64,000 bases of DNA from a bacterium (GCA_016125385.1 WGLV01000007.1:1-64000); one strand, 5' to 3'; numbered from the stretch's first letter, positions 16,957 to 26,339 are shown. The notes: a model not told the origin generated them from the letters alone. Translations and numbers: made by a program.

Positions 16957-19206
16957 ATGCGATCCAGAACGATCTTCATCACGATTGGAGCCCTGATCAT
17001 CATGCAGGTGTTACAACTGTTCGCGATTCAACGCTCCCACGCTCAGCTCGCCAAGATCCATCGCAAGACGGTCGTGCTGTCGGTCGAGCCCTCGCTGGTC
17101 GTCCAGCCGGGCGGCTTTGATGTGACCGTCCAGCGTTTTGACCCCAATGCCGAGTTAACGCTCCGCCTGGTGAGCGGCGACGGCGCTTCATCCGACGAGG
17201 TACAGGTTCCCGCCGGCGCCGAGCTGTTTACCAGCCGGTTTGAGCCGGATACGAACGCGCATGGCGATTACGTCATCGAAGTCGAGTCGAAAACCGGCGG
17301 CGGCTTCGAGATCGTCGCGTCGATAAGCGTGGCGTATCTGCCCGACTGGCTTGACGGCGTACGCACCGCGATCGAGCGGCTGGAGGCGGTGGAAAAGAAA
17401 GGGCCCGAAGACCTGACCCGCGCCGCCTGGGCCGCGCTGGCTTACGCCGACGAAATGCTTGAACTCGCCAAAACGAGCGACGCGGGCGCGGCGTCAACCT
17501 TGTCGCGGCGGTTGCAGTTGTTGAAGATCATGGCTGATAACCTCGAAAAAGGCCGCAATACGTCTGAATCCGCGACTGGCTACCAGTTACGTGGATATCG
17601 CGATTCACTGGGCGGCGACATTCAGCCCTATTCGTTATACGTCCCCAAACAATATGACGCCGAGCGGCAATGGCCGCTGGTGGTGATGTTGCATGGCGCC
17701 TGGTCGAACCATCATCTCGGTTTGCGCCGCGTGTTCGGTCTGACCAATCGGCCCGGCGAGGATGACGCCGCCGCCAAACGTCGCATGCCCGAACTGCCTG
17801 ACCTGCCATATCTCGTCGTAGCGCCGAACGGCTATGAAACCCGTCTCTACGAGGGCTTCGCTGAAGACGACGTATGGCGCGTCATGGATGAAGTCCGCGC
17901 GATGTACAACGTCGATCCCGACCGCGTCTACCTGACGGGGCTCTCGATGGGCGGCGGTGGAACGATGAAGCTGGGGCTTCGGCATCCCGACCGTTTCGCC
18001 GCCATCGCCCCGGTGTGCGGCGCGGTGGTGAGCGACATGATCGATCCCAACGTCAAAGCCGAAATGCCCGCTTTTCAGAAGCGGCTGATCAATTCCGGTT
18101 CGGTGTTTCCTCTGGCTGAAAACGCGTTCGAACTGCCGGTTTATCTCATGCACGGGGGGGCGGACCCGGTGGTTCCGCCGCGCGTTTCGATCGACCTCAA
18201 CAAACGCCTTGAAGCGCTTGGCTACAATACCAGGCTCGACATCTATCCCGGCGTCGATCACGCCTCGTGGGAGCCAGGGTATAAAGACGCGCGGATCTTC
18301 GACTGGTTCAAACAATTCAAGCGCGATCCCAATCCGCGCCGCGTTATCTTCCGCACGGCGGCTTCCGGCGGCGATTCGGCGTATTGGGTGAGCGTTGACG
18401 ACCCCGCGAAAATCCGTGAATTCGCCGAGATTGACGCTCAGGCGAATCAGGGCGCCGTCGTGGTAAAAACCGCCAACGTCGATCGCCTGTCGCTGGAGTT
18501 CCCGGAGGCGTTGTTCAAAAAGGGCGCGCCGGTGTCTGTGACCATTGACGGCCAAGAAGCGCCCTCCGGACAAGGCGGTTCGAAGGCCTCGTACGCGCTG
18601 CAAGCGGGCAAGTGGGTCTCGGCGGCGGCGCCCGAGGAGGAGCCGTTGCGGCCCGAGCGCCACGGCCTCTTTGAACCCTTCTGGCTGAATCACCTCTACG
18701 CCTATGGCTCCGCCGGCTCTGAAAACGAAACCAAACTGGCCCGCGACGTGGCGTCGCTGCGTTCAAAGCCCGAGCCGATCTGGGATGTTCAGTGGGTGGT
18801 CAAACGTGACGATGCGCTGACCGAAGCCGATATGGCCGAACGCCATCTGGTGCTGGTTTCAACGCTCGGCGGCTCGTCGTTCCTGAAAAAACATCTCAGT
18901 GAGATGCCCTTTAAAGTGACGGATGCGGGCATCGAACTGGCGGGACGAACCATCGCCCCCGATCAGGGGCTGGTGTTGCTTATGCCCAACCCCGCCAATC
19001 CCCGAAAATACCTGCTGCTGATGGTTTCGATGACCGAAGACGGCTTGCGCGGTCTGATGAAATTCGCCGCCACGCCCATTCTGTTCTCAACCTGGCCCGA
19101 TGGCGATTTCGTGGTTTATGGCCCGCGTGGACACAAGTTATGGGGTGGGCTGTTTGACAAAAACTGGCGGGTGTCTGAAACCGGCGATTTTGCGATGAAG
19201 GAATGA
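16957..19206 (+). CDS. Secreted CE1-like alpha/beta-hydrolase esterase
   Basis: The 749-residue protein has an N-terminal signal or anchor (residues about 6-29), a beta-rich and a helical segment to about 205, and an alpha/beta-hydrolase domain at about 215-455. The catalytic triad is visible: Ser330 in GLSMGGGG, Asp403 in GGADPVVPP and His435 in PGVDHASWEP. The fold type matches feruloyl/acetyl-xylan esterases and PHB depolymerases (CE1-like). About 290 further residues form a C-terminal region that opens with RRVIFRTAASGGDSAYWVSV, seen in large esterases of environmental bacteria. It follows the propeller gene by 21 bases and is probably co-transcribed. Substrate unknown. Confidence 0.82.
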   Translation: MRSRTIFITIGALIIMQVLQLFAIQRSHAQLAKIHRKTVVLSVEPSLVVQPGGFDVTVQRFDPNAELTLRLVSGDGASSDEVQVPAGAELFTSRFEPDTNAHGDYVIEVESKTGGGFEIVASISVAYLPDWLDGVRTAIERLEAVEKKGPEDLTRAAWAALAYADEMLELAKTSDAGAASTLSRRLQLLKIMADNLEKGRNTSESATGYQLRGYRDSLGGDIQPYSLYVPKQYDAERQWPLVVMLHGAWSNHHLGLRRVFGLTNRPGEDDAAAKRRMPELPDLPYLVVAPNGYETRLYEGFAEDDVWRVMDEVRAMYNVDPDRVYLTGLSMGGGGTMKLGLRHPDRFAAIAPVCGAVVSDMIDPNVKAEMPAFQKRLINSGSVFPLAENAFELPVYLMHGGADPVVPPRVSIDLNKRLEALGYNTRLDIYPGVDHASWEPGYKDARIFDWFKQFKRDPNPRRVIFRTAASGGDSAYWVSVDDPAKIREFAEIDAQANQGAVVVKTANVDRLSLEFPEALFKKGAPVSVTIDGQEAPSGQGGSKASYALQAGKWVSAAAPEEEPLRPERHGLFEPFWLNHLYAYGSAGSENETKLARDVASLRSKPEPIWDVQWVVKRDDALTEADMAERHLVLVSTLGGSSFLKKHLSEMPFKVTDAGIELAGRTIAPDQGLVLLMPNPANPRKYLLLMVSMTEDGLRGLMKFAATPILFSTWPDGDFVVYGPRGHKLWGGLFDKNWRVSETGDFAMKE

Positions 19207-19395
19207 TGGACGATGCGCCGGCGGATGAATTAGGATAAAAATCTCAATTTTTAGACGAGCGCCGCGTTTAAACGATAAAATAAAAAGAGAAGATCTGATT
19301 TCCGGCTGACGGCCGGTCCGGCCGCCCGGTCGAGGTTTGCGTCTCCGCCTCATCTTTGCTGTGACGCCTTTGTCGCGGAGCGGGAGGTGACGTCT

Positions 19396-20412
19396 ATGAT
19401 GAAACCAATCGTTTGTTCTCTTATCACGCTCATGCTGAGCGGTGCGGCGGTGGTGTGGGCCGAACCGCTTGAACCCGTTAAACCGCAGGATCAGCCGACC
19501 CTGCAAAAACCCACCATCCCCGACGACGACGCCGGTCTCTCCAAGCCGCGCCCCTCGCGCAAGAGTTACGCGGAGCGCTATCGGGAGACCTATTCGTCCG
19601 ATACCTTCGCGAAGGATTACCGCGAAAATTACCGCAATAATCGAATCTTTCTGCACAGCTCGGATCGTTTGCACCGGTTTCTGAAAGACGTCGACCATCT
19701 GACCGGCGATTCGATTGACGCCGATGCGGATCTGGACCCTACCGATACGTACAAAGGGAAGAAGGACCTGAATGTGCCGCCCGCGGCGTCTGACCCCGGG
19801 CCCGAACCCCTGCCCGCCCCCAACGTGGTTTATCAGCGCAACGCGCAAACCGGCCCCGTGATGCGTCTGCCCGCCCAGTATTATTACGCGGCTGCGCGCC
19901 GGCTGGCCGAAAAACAAGCCGCTGAACGAGCGCGATCGGCCACAGGGGAGACTGACTCCGCTGCCGTACAAAGCGCTCCCGATGAGATTGGGCCGAGCGC
20001 TTCAGAACCCGAAGCCCGGGAAGCGGAACTGAAGTCGGCGGCTGAAATTCTGGCCGAACAGAAAAAGGCGATGTTCGCTTCGCGGAACTATTTTGAAGCG
20101 GCGCGGCGAGCTGAAGATATGCTGAACAGCAAGCCTGACGATGTGAAACTTCGCTATTCTTATGGCGTGGCGCTGTTCGCGACGGGAAAATACGACGCTG
20201 CGGCGAAAGCGATTCAGACCGCGCGCGAACAGGCGCACAATGCGGGAATCAAACTCCCCGCGTTCAGCGATTACTACTCGATCGAGGGTGATTACAGGCT
20301 TCATCTTCGTCAGTTGAAACGCTACGTCGAACGAACGCCCGGCGATGACGCCGCCGCCGCGTTGAACGACCTGATTCAGTCAATGGAAGACGCCGGCGAA
20401 CCAGCGCAATAA
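19396..20412 (+). CDS. Secreted protein with C-terminal TPR-like region
   Basis: A 338-residue exported protein of unknown function. The start at 19,396 has GGGAGGTGA just upstream; the earlier GTG overlaps that site. A signal peptide ends near VWA/EPL. Residues about 25-200 are low in predicted structure, rich in Pro, Arg, Tyr and Asp (YAERYRETYSSDTFAKDY). From about 215 there are helical pairs of TPR type (AEILAEQKKAMFASRNYFEA, LRYSYGVALFATGKYDAAAK). The gene is separated from the esterase by about 190 bases, so it may have its own promoter. A strong terminator follows. Confidence 0.72.
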   Translation: MMKPIVCSLITLMLSGAAVVWAEPLEPVKPQDQPTLQKPTIPDDDAGLSKPRPSRKSYAERYRETYSSDTFAKDYRENYRNNRIFLHSSDRLHRFLKDVDHLTGDSIDADADLDPTDTYKGKKDLNVPPAASDPGPEPLPAPNVVYQRNAQTGPVMRLPAQYYYAAARRLAEKQAAERARSATGETDSAAVQSAPDEIGPSASEPEAREAELKSAAEILAEQKKAMFASRNYFEAARRAEDMLNSKPDDVKLRYSYGVALFATGKYDAAAKAIQTAREQAHNAGIKLPAFSDYYSIEGDYRLHLRQLKRYVERTPGDDAAAALNDLIQSMEDAGEPAQ

Positions 20413-20434
20413 AGAAACCGTCCGTATGAAAATG

Positions 20435-20467
20435 AAAAAGCCCCGGTGTGTAGCCAGGGCTTTTTTC
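20435..20467 (+). terminator. Terminator after the secreted TPR-like gene
   Basis: AAAAAGCCC and GGGCTTTTTT form the stem around a 13-base loop, starting 23 bases after the stop codon. Confidence 0.75.
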
Positions 20468-20575
20468 ATGCGAAGTTAAAATAACAAAATAGGTTGTTGG
20501 TCTCTGAGCCTCCCTGTCGCGATCAAGTTTTTCCGTCTGTTGTATTAAACGCTGAATCCGTTATCAGTCAATATG

Positions 20576-20602
20576 AAAACCGCCCGTATGGGCGGTTTTT
20601 TC
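20576..20602. terminator. Bidirectional terminator after the LysM-M23 gene
   Basis: AAAACCGCCC and GGGCGGTTTT pair around a TAT loop, with T runs on both strands. It lies 35 bases past the stop codon of the minus-strand peptidase gene. Confidence 0.85.
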
Positions 20603-20636
20603 GTTTCGGTTTCGTCTTTCGCGCCGCCGGTCCGCT

Positions 20637-21887
20637 TCAACGGCGGCGGTTTGATTTATACGGCAGGTACTTCATCGGGTCGACCGCTTTGCCGTTTTTC
20701 CACACTTCAAAGTGAACGTGAGGGCCGGTGGCGAGACCGGTGCTGCCTGAATACGAGATCAGATCGCCCTGATTCACGTGCTGGCCGCGTTTGACCCGCA
20801 GTTTGGAGTTGTGCGCGTAAACGGTTTCAAGGCCGTTGTCGTGTTTGATTTTGACGTAATAGCCTTTGTTACCGCCCCAGCCCGAGTAGGTAACCACGCC
20901 GGGCAATACGGCCTTGACCGGAGTGCCCCGGTTGGCGCGGATATCGACGCCCCGGTGGAAGCGGTAATCGCCGCCGATGGGATGCTTGCGTAAGCCGAAG
21001 CCTGAGGTGATAACCGAGTTGTCGGTGGGGAAGGTCATTTGAGTGACCACGATCTTGATCATCGGGTCATTCGTGCCGGGGACGTAAACCTTGTCGCCAG
21101 GCTGCATGGATCGAGGGCTGATTTTGGGGTTATAGGCGACCAGTTTGCCGTGGTCGACGCCGAACTTTTCCGCGACCGTCCACAGGTTATCGCCGCTTTC
21201 GATGGTGTATTTCAACCCTTCGGCGGGAGGTTCGGGAGCGGCTTCAGCGATTTCTGGTTCGGGTTCATCAAAATCGGCGGGTTCGGGCGGAGTCCACTGC
21301 AGGGCGAATGAGGCTTTGGCAATGGTCAGGTTTTCATCGTCGTCGGCCCAGGTTTCCGGGGGCAGACCGGCGCTCGCCAGAATCATGGGAGGCAGCGACG
21401 ATTGCGCGAATACCGCCGGGTGAAGTTCATACGGAATCCGGGCGGGCATCATCGCCAGCCGTTCGTCGGACGACATATCGTCCTGCAGATCCCAACTGTC
21501 GGTGTTTTCGAGAGGGGCGTTTTCGGGTTGGCCGTGAACCAGCTCACGGAAGTTTCGTTCCGTGGTTGGTTGTGGCCAGCTGAAACCGAATGAAAGAATC
21601 ACGACCGCCAGAATTGCTCCTGTGGCAGCCGCGAGCCTCAACGATCGATCGACCGAAACACGCCTGCGTGGTTGCCGGGCCATGAATTCCACGGCCCAGA
21701 AATAGATAAACGACGCCGCCGTCAGCATGTGGCGTATTGTCCCCCTGGCGCTATTTTTCCTACGCTGCGGTTCCGCCGCGCCAATCTCAGGGTCACGGCG
21801 CACCGGTAACCCGAGAAAGTGGGCTTTTTCCTCAATGACTTCAAGCCATGAAGCCTGGGCCAGGATATTCCGTGTTCGCTGTTCCAT
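20637..21887 (-). CDS. LysM and M23 peptidase (cell-wall endopeptidase)
   Basis: A 416-residue peptidoglycan hydrolase or hydrolase activator. One membrane helix lies at about 86-104, a LysM domain at about 225-270 (YTIESGDNLWTVAEKFGV, YVPG), and a lysostaphin-type M23 domain at about 295-408. The zinc ligands His311, Asp315 and His392 are present, with His390 also conserved (FHRGVDI and GPHVHFEVW), so it should be an active enzyme and not a degenerate EnvC/NlpD-type activator. The ATG at 21,887 has a weak ribosome site; an internal ATG at residue 69 just before the membrane helix is a realistic alternative. It likely acts in the periplasm in cell-wall remodelling. Confidence 0.92.
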   Translation of the reverse strand: MEQRTRNILAQASWLEVIEEKAHFLGLPVRRDPEIGAAEPQRRKNSARGTIRHMLTAASFIYFWAVEFMARQPRRRVSVDRSLRLAAATGAILAVVILSFGFSWPQPTTERNFRELVHGQPENAPLENTDSWDLQDDMSSDERLAMMPARIPYELHPAVFAQSSLPPMILASAGLPPETWADDDENLTIAKASFALQWTPPEPADFDEPEPEIAEAAPEPPAEGLKYTIESGDNLWTVAEKFGVDHGKLVAYNPKISPRSMQPGDKVYVPGTNDPMIKIVVTQMTFPTDNSVITSGFGLRKHPIGGDYRFHRGVDIRANRGTPVKAVLPGVVTYSGWGGNKGYYVKIKHDNGLETVYAHNSKLRVKRGQHVNQGDLISYSGSTGLATGPHVHFEVWKNGKAVDPMKYLPYKSNRRR

Positions 21888-22029
21888 CGTGCTCTGAACC
21901 TTTTGGAATATCCCTCACTACCCTAACACGTTCGCATGCCGGACATGGGCCGGCCAACCGAACAGATAAACACGGCTACTAAAGCAGAATCACCTCACGA
22001 GATCAAGCAACCGCGACAATTCATTACAC

Positions 22030-22052
22030 GGGGTTGAAGCTACCCCTTTTTT
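22030..22052 (+). terminator. Orphan plus-strand terminator
   Basis: A GGGGT/ACCCC stem with a 7-base loop is followed by T6. There is no plus-strand gene between 20,412 and here. Confidence 0.6.
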
Positions 22053-22357
22053 CATGCCCTGTCAACCAAAAAGAACGGTTGCGGGCCCACGCCGGGAGAC
22101 CAGCGTAAATTTTGCTGACTCCCTCATTTATCGGCCGGCTTGCGTAAAACTCAAGCGCCGCTCTGTGGCCGGCCGGCTCCTCGCGGAGATGCGTCATGAA
22201 GCCATACGGCTCAAGCGAGAGAAAGTTTCAATATTCTTCTCCGGTTTTCGTGCGCCGTCCGGCTTGTTTCCGGCCCGCGTTCTCCGTTTTCCAATTATTT
22301 ATGGAAACAGGGCGAAAATCGGCTTGGCGGGGTGGGAGCGATATGCTACTTTGCGGT

Positions 22358-22363
22358 TATAAT
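22358..22363 (+). promoter_or_regulatory. Candidate -10 element for hpf
   Basis: A consensus TATAAT lies 68 bases before the hpf start. No good -35 hexamer is seen at the expected distance, so an activator or another sigma factor may be involved. Confidence 0.4.
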
Positions 22364-22431
22364 GAAATCAGTCATCGTTGAGGGACCGCAACCTTGAGAA
22401 ATCCACTTTGAACGCTTTGGAGGACGCGCGT

Positions 22432-22725
22432 ATGCAAATTTCGATCACCAGCCGCCGTCACTCGCTTTCCGATCACTTGAGGGAGTACGTCGAGAAAAAG
22501 ATTGAAAAACTGGGAAAATACGTACAGGGCGCTGGCGAAGCCCACGTCGTCATGGAGAGAAACGACACGGGACAAATCGTTGAAATCCGGTTTCATGGCC
22601 TTCACAAGATCATGCATGTTCGCGAGTTAGGGGATAACGTGCGCGGCTGCATCGACAAAGCGGTCGACAAGATTGAACAGCAGATCAAAAAACAAAAAGA
22701 AAAACTGGTCGAAAAACGGCCCTGA
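22432..22725 (+). CDS. hpf: Ribosome hibernation promoting factor (short form)
   Basis: A 97-residue HPF/RaiA protein that binds the 30S decoding region and inactivates ribosomes in slow growth. The beta-alpha-beta-beta-beta-alpha fold is clear in MQISITSRRHSLSDHLREYV, the AHVVMERNDTGQIVEIRFHG strand pair and the DNVRGCIDKAVDKIEQQIKK helix. The lysine-rich C-terminus (QKEKLVEKRP) stops there, so it lacks the dimerisation domain of long HPF. The start at 22,432 has GGAGG eight bases upstream; an in-frame upstream start adds 18 unlikely residues. It is followed after 39 bases by pta. Confidence 0.95.
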   Translation: MQISITSRRHSLSDHLREYVEKKIEKLGKYVQGAGEAHVVMERNDTGQIVEIRFHGLHKIMHVRELGDNVRGCIDKAVDKIEQQIKKQKEKLVEKRP

Positions 22726-22764
22726 TCGAGATGGAACTTCACATTTAAGAAAGGCGTATTGGCG

Positions 22765-23781
22765 ATGCACCCTCTGGACCGAATCTTCAAAGAAGCCAAG
22801 AACCAACCTCAAACCATCGTATTACCCGAAGCAACCGACCCACGCATGATTGAAGCAGCCCGGCGGGCGACGGACGACTCCATCGCCCGCGTTCTGTTGC
22901 TGGGCGACTCCGGCGCCATCGCCGAAGCCGCGGGCAAGGCGGGCGTCTCCATCGACGGAATCGAGGTCGCCGACCTCGGTTCTCACCCCCACAAAACGGA
23001 CTGGATCAACCTCTTCGCCGAACGCCGCCAGCATAAGGGCATGACGCCCGAAAAAGCGGCTGAAGTCATGAGCGACCCGCTTTATTTCGGCGCGATGATG
23101 GTGCGTGAGAGCGCCGCCGACGGCATGGTGGCAGGCGCGGTCAACGCTACCAGTAACGTGATTCGCGCATCGCTTTGGATGATCGGCCCCCAGAAGGGCA
23201 TATCGACCGTGTCGTCATGCTTTCTCATGATCGTGCCTGACTGCCCCTATGGCGCTGAAGGCACGATATGTTACGGCGATTGCGGCGTGGTGCCCGACCC
23301 CAACCCCGAACAACTGGCCGATATCGCCTTCGCCACCGCGCAGTCGATGGAAGCCCTCACCGGGGTCGAACCCATCGTCGCTATGCTGTCGTTCTCAACC
23401 TACGGCAGCGCCGACCATCCCCTGGTCGATAAAGTCAAAGAAGCCACCCGGATTGCGAAAGAGCGCTACCCCGATCTCAAAATCGACGGCGAACTGCAGG
23501 GCGACGCCGCCCTGATCGAAGCCATCGGCAAACGCAAAGCGCCCCAGAGCACCGTCGCGGGGCAGGCCAATACGCTGATCTTCCCCGATCTCAACGCGGG
23601 CAACATCGCCTACAAACTGACCGAGCGCCTCGCCCGCGCTGAGGCCTATGGCCCGCTGTTACAGGGGCTGGCTCTGCCGGTCAACGACCTTTCGCGCGGA
23701 TGCAGCGCCAATGATATCTACACCACGATCGCCATCACCGCGGTTCAGGCCCAGGCCGGCAAACGCCGCGCCTCGGCGTGA
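22765..23781 (+). CDS. pta: Phosphate acetyltransferase
   Basis: A 338-residue enzyme exchanging acetyl-CoA and acetyl phosphate. It is the short form with only the PTA_PTB catalytic domain, lacking the DRTGG/AAA N-terminal extension of enterobacterial Pta. Family phrases include TIVLPEATDPRMIEAARRA, MTPEKAAEVMSDPLYFGAMM, VAGAVNATSNVIRA, DGELQGDAAL, and near the end QGLALPVNDLSRGCS. The ATG at 22,765 was preferred over a TTG two codons earlier, based on AGAAAGG spacing. It is followed after 19 bases by ackA; together they form the acetate overflow/activation pathway and yield ATP from acetyl-CoA. Confidence 0.96.
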   Translation: MHPLDRIFKEAKNQPQTIVLPEATDPRMIEAARRATDDSIARVLLLGDSGAIAEAAGKAGVSIDGIEVADLGSHPHKTDWINLFAERRQHKGMTPEKAAEVMSDPLYFGAMMVRESAADGMVAGAVNATSNVIRASLWMIGPQKGISTVSSCFLMIVPDCPYGAEGTICYGDCGVVPDPNPEQLADIAFATAQSMEALTGVEPIVAMLSFSTYGSADHPLVDKVKEATRIAKERYPDLKIDGELQGDAALIEAIGKRKAPQSTVAGQANTLIFPDLNAGNIAYKLTERLARAEAYGPLLQGLALPVNDLSRGCSANDIYTTIAITAVQAQAGKRRASA

Positions 23782-23800
23782 TTGAAAGGGAGTTCGGCTG

Positions 23801-25069
23801 ATGAAAGTTCTTGTACTGAATTGCGGAAGTTCTTCCGTAAAATTTCAATTGATTGAAACCGACCTGCAGCGGATCGACCAGCAGGAAGAAGTCGTTCTCG
23901 CTCAGGGACTGGTTGAAAAAATCGGGTTTTCGCCGTCGATTCTGCGTTATCAGCGTCTTAATGAAAACCCGCTCAAAATGCCCGAGTTAAAAGACACGCT
24001 GCCCGCCCCCGACAAAGAACCCATCGAGGTCTTGGGGCATGAAGAAGCGATTCAATACGTCCTGAAGGTGCTGACCGACGCCGAGCGCGGCGTGGTGTCA
24101 TCGCCTGACGAGATCGACGCGGTCGGTCATCGCGTGGTTCACGGCGGCGAGCGTTTTCAGACCTCGGTGCTGATCACCGACGAGGTCGTCGAAGGCATCC
24201 ACGCTTGCGTCGAGTTCGCGCCGCTTCACAACCCCGCCAACCTGAAAGGCTATTACGCCTGCAAGGAAGTATTGCCCAATTGCCCTCACGTGGCGGTATT
24301 TGACACCGCGTTTCATCAGAGCATGCCGCCCAAGGCCTATCTCTATGGCCTCCCGTACGGCATCTACCAGAAACACGGCATCCGCCGCTACGGCTTTCAC
24401 GGCATCTCTCACCGCTACGTCTCGTACCGGCTGGGGCAGTTGACCGGCGTTCATCGCGATGAACTGCGCATCATCACCTGCCACCTGGGCAACGGGTGCA
24501 GCATGACGGCGCTCGATCATGGCCGGTCGGTCGATACCACGATGGGCTTTACCCCGCTGGAGGGGCTTCTCATGGGGACCCGCACCGGCGATATGGACCC
24601 CTCGATCATCCTCAGCATCGCCGCCAAAGAAGAACTCACCTGGGGCGAGGCTAACAGCCTGATGAACAAACACTCGGGCCTGCTGGGCATCTCGGGCGTT
24701 TCCAGCGACATGCGCGAGATCGAAAAAGCCGCCGCCGAGGGCAACGAACGGGCGAAACTTGCCCTCGATATGTTCTCTTACCGCATCAAGAAGTACCTGG
24801 GCGCCTACGCCGCCGCGATGGGAGGCGTCGATCACGTCATTTTCACCGGGGGAATCGGCGAAAATTCAGAAATGGTCCGCCGCGATTCATGTTTGGGCCT
24901 GGGATTCATGGGCGTCGAGGTCGACGAGCAGCGCAACAAAAAGTGCGTCGGTCACGAGGGCAAGATTTCCACCGAAAGCAGCCGGGTGGGCGTATGGGCG
25001 ATTCCGACCAATGAAGAGCTGGTCTTCGCACGCGACACCGTCCGTTGTATCGAGGGCGTCACGAAGTAA
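23801..25069 (+). CDS. ackA: Acetate kinase
   Basis: The 422-residue ASKHA-fold kinase converts acetyl phosphate and ADP to acetate and ATP, and the reverse. The N-terminal signature VLNCGSSSVKFQLIE, the catalytic-region motifs HRVVHGGERF, RRYGFHGISHRYVSY and GFTPLEGLLMGTRTGDMDPS, and the adenine-binding FTGGIGENS are all intact. Length fits the family plus a short insertion after residue 35. The ATG at 23,801 has GGGAG eight bases upstream. It forms a two-gene unit with pta, closed by the terminator at 25,132. Confidence 0.98.
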   Translation: MKVLVLNCGSSSVKFQLIETDLQRIDQQEEVVLAQGLVEKIGFSPSILRYQRLNENPLKMPELKDTLPAPDKEPIEVLGHEEAIQYVLKVLTDAERGVVSSPDEIDAVGHRVVHGGERFQTSVLITDEVVEGIHACVEFAPLHNPANLKGYYACKEVLPNCPHVAVFDTAFHQSMPPKAYLYGLPYGIYQKHGIRRYGFHGISHRYVSYRLGQLTGVHRDELRIITCHLGNGCSMTALDHGRSVDTTMGFTPLEGLLMGTRTGDMDPSIILSIAAKEELTWGEANSLMNKHSGLLGISGVSSDMREIEKAAAEGNERAKLALDMFSYRIKKYLGAYAAAMGGVDHVIFTGGIGENSEMVRRDSCLGLGFMGVEVDEQRNKKCVGHEGKISTESSRVGVWAIPTNEELVFARDTVRCIEGVTK

Positions 25070-25131
25070 GGGTCTGGACCGGTCGCGAAGATTAGCGATC
25101 GTTTCGCCTCCGCGATTTCAGAAGAATAACG

Positions 25132-25168
25132 CTCCCCGCCGGGTCCGCCCGCCGGGGAGTTTTTTTTG
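25132..25168 (+). terminator. Terminator of pta-ackA
   Basis: A long GC stem (CTCCCCGCCGGG / CCCGCCGGGGAG, imperfect) runs into T8, starting 63 bases past the ackA stop codon. Confidence 0.9.
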
Positions 25169-25220
25169 TGAGACCGGAGGCTGTGAATTGTCACCAGATA
25201 ATATAAATAGCGTCAATACA

Positions 25221-25252
25221 AAACGGGGCGGTGGAAATCCACCGCCCCGTTG
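25221..25252 (-). terminator. Terminator of rplM-rpsI
   Basis: On the minus strand AACGGGGCGGTGGA/TCCACCGCCCCGTT is followed by TT, 25 bases past the rpsI stop. The outer stem matches the hairpin at 35,381-35,408. Confidence 0.85.
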
Positions 25253-25276
25253 GCGTGATCGGATAAGAAGCCGCGA

Positions 25277-25672
25277 TTAGCGCTTGGAGAACTGGAAGCG
25301 CTTGCGGGCGCCCGGACGGCCGTACTTTTTACGCTCGACCATACGCGGGTCGCGGGTCAGGTGGCCGGCTTTTTTCAGCGCCGCGCGGTATTTGCTGTCA
25401 AACATGATCAGCGCGCGGGCGATGCCGTGGCGCAACGCACCCGCCTGGCCCGAAAGACCGCCGCCCGCCAGATTGACGTATACGTCGAACTTGCCGGCGG
25501 TGTCGGTGGCGACGAACGGCTGATTGACGATCATCTCCAGCGATTTGCGCATGAGGTAATCCGGCGCGGCCTTGCCGTTGATGACGATCGAACCGGATCC
25601 ATGCTTGAGATAGACGCGCGCGACGGAGGTTTTGCGCCGTCCCGTGCCGTATGAAATGTAGGATTCACCCAT
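25277..25672 (-). CDS. rpsI: 30S ribosomal protein S9
   Basis: A 131-residue ribosomal protein of the small-subunit head, whose C-terminal tail contacts P-site tRNA. Landmarks are [59 protein letters not shown], and the terminal FQFSKR tail. It lies ten bases after rplM on the same strand in the universal L13-S9 order. Confidence 0.98.
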   Translation of the reverse strand: MGESYISYGTGRRKTSVARVYLKHGSGSIVINGKAAPDYLMRKSLEMIVNQPFVATDTAGKFDVYVNLAGGGLSGQAGALRHGIARALIMFDSKYRAALKKAGHLTRDPRMVERKKYGRPGARKRFQFSKR

Positions 25673-25682
25673 GATAACCTCT

Positions 25683-26132
25683 CTAGTACCTGCTGCTCGC
25701 TACGGTATATGAAACCGGCATCTGGCCCGCGTGGGGATGGCGGTCGCCGCGATAAACGCGAAGCTTGGTCAACATTTTGCGGCCAAGGCGCGTCTTGGGC
25801 AGCATGCCCCAGATCGCCTTCATCAACACCTTTTCGGGCTTTTCGTCCATCGCGATGCGGTAAGGCTGCGATTTGAGTCCGCCCGGATACAGGGTGTGAT
25901 AGCGATATGGCTTTTTGTTGGCCTTATCACCGGTCAGCTTCACCTTGTCGGCGTTAATAATAATGACGTGGTCGCCGGTATCGAGAAAAGGCGTGTAGAT
26001 CGGCTTGTGCTTACCCGTGAGCAGTTTGGCCGCTTCACTGGCCAACCGGCCCAATACAACGCCGTTCGCGTCGATCAGGTGTACTTTGTGCGTCGATTTA
26101 ATTTCGTCTGGCGTGGCGATATGACTCTTCAT
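25683..26132 (-). CDS. rplM: 50S ribosomal protein L13
   Basis: A 149-residue early-assembly protein of the large subunit. Landmarks are [57 protein letters not shown] and [20 protein letters not shown], followed by [14 protein letters not shown]. It is the first gene of the two-gene ribosomal operon; the ATG at 26,132 has AAAGGGTTAA upstream. Its promoter should lie within the 207-base region shared with the divergent Thr/Pro-repeat gene. Confidence 0.98.
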   Translation of the reverse strand: MKSHIATPDEIKSTHKVHLIDANGVVLGRLASEAAKLLTGKHKPIYTPFLDTGDHVIIINADKVKLTGDKANKKPYRYHTLYPGGLKSQPYRIAMDEKPEKVLMKAIWGMLPKTRLGRKMLTKLRVYRGDRHPHAGQMPVSYTVASSRY

Positions 26133-26339
26133 GATTAACCCTTTTTAAACATAGTCACGCAAGAGGAAAAAGGTAGCCTCGGGCGGGAGTTCCGTCAAGG
26201 AGCCAGTCGGTCTCCAGGCGAAATTTTTTTTCTCCCTGTGTAAAAGGGAGTTGACCTCGTCGGCTTCAGGCGTAAATTATAAAAATCTATTTCTGACCAT
26301 TTTTTCTTGATTTCTTTCGTTTGAAGTTCACAACACATC

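Larger units (their letters stand above)
21888..22431. other. Intergenic region between the M23 gene and hpf
   Basis: No convincing gene. It contains a plus-strand intrinsic terminator at 22,030-22,052 with no gene before it on that strand, GC-rich inverted repeats (GGCCGGC elements near 22,130-22,180), and a TATAAT box at 22,358-22,363. The terminator could end a short untranslated RNA or act as an attenuator in a long hpf leader. Confidence 0.5.

Noticed and set aside
17635-18693. 352-codon minus-strand frame opposite the esterase gene
   Set aside because: Antisense to the alpha/beta-hydrolase domain with a visible catalytic triad; no domain of its own.
22054-22362. 102-codon plus-strand frame before hpf
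   Set aside because: No ribosome site or domain; overlaps palindromic sequence and the hpf -10 element.
26133-26339. Hairpin CTCCCT/AGGGAG upstream of rplM as a terminator
   Set aside because: The T run lies on the wrong side for the plus strand, and the minus strand has an A run; it may be a leader structure but not an intrinsic terminator.
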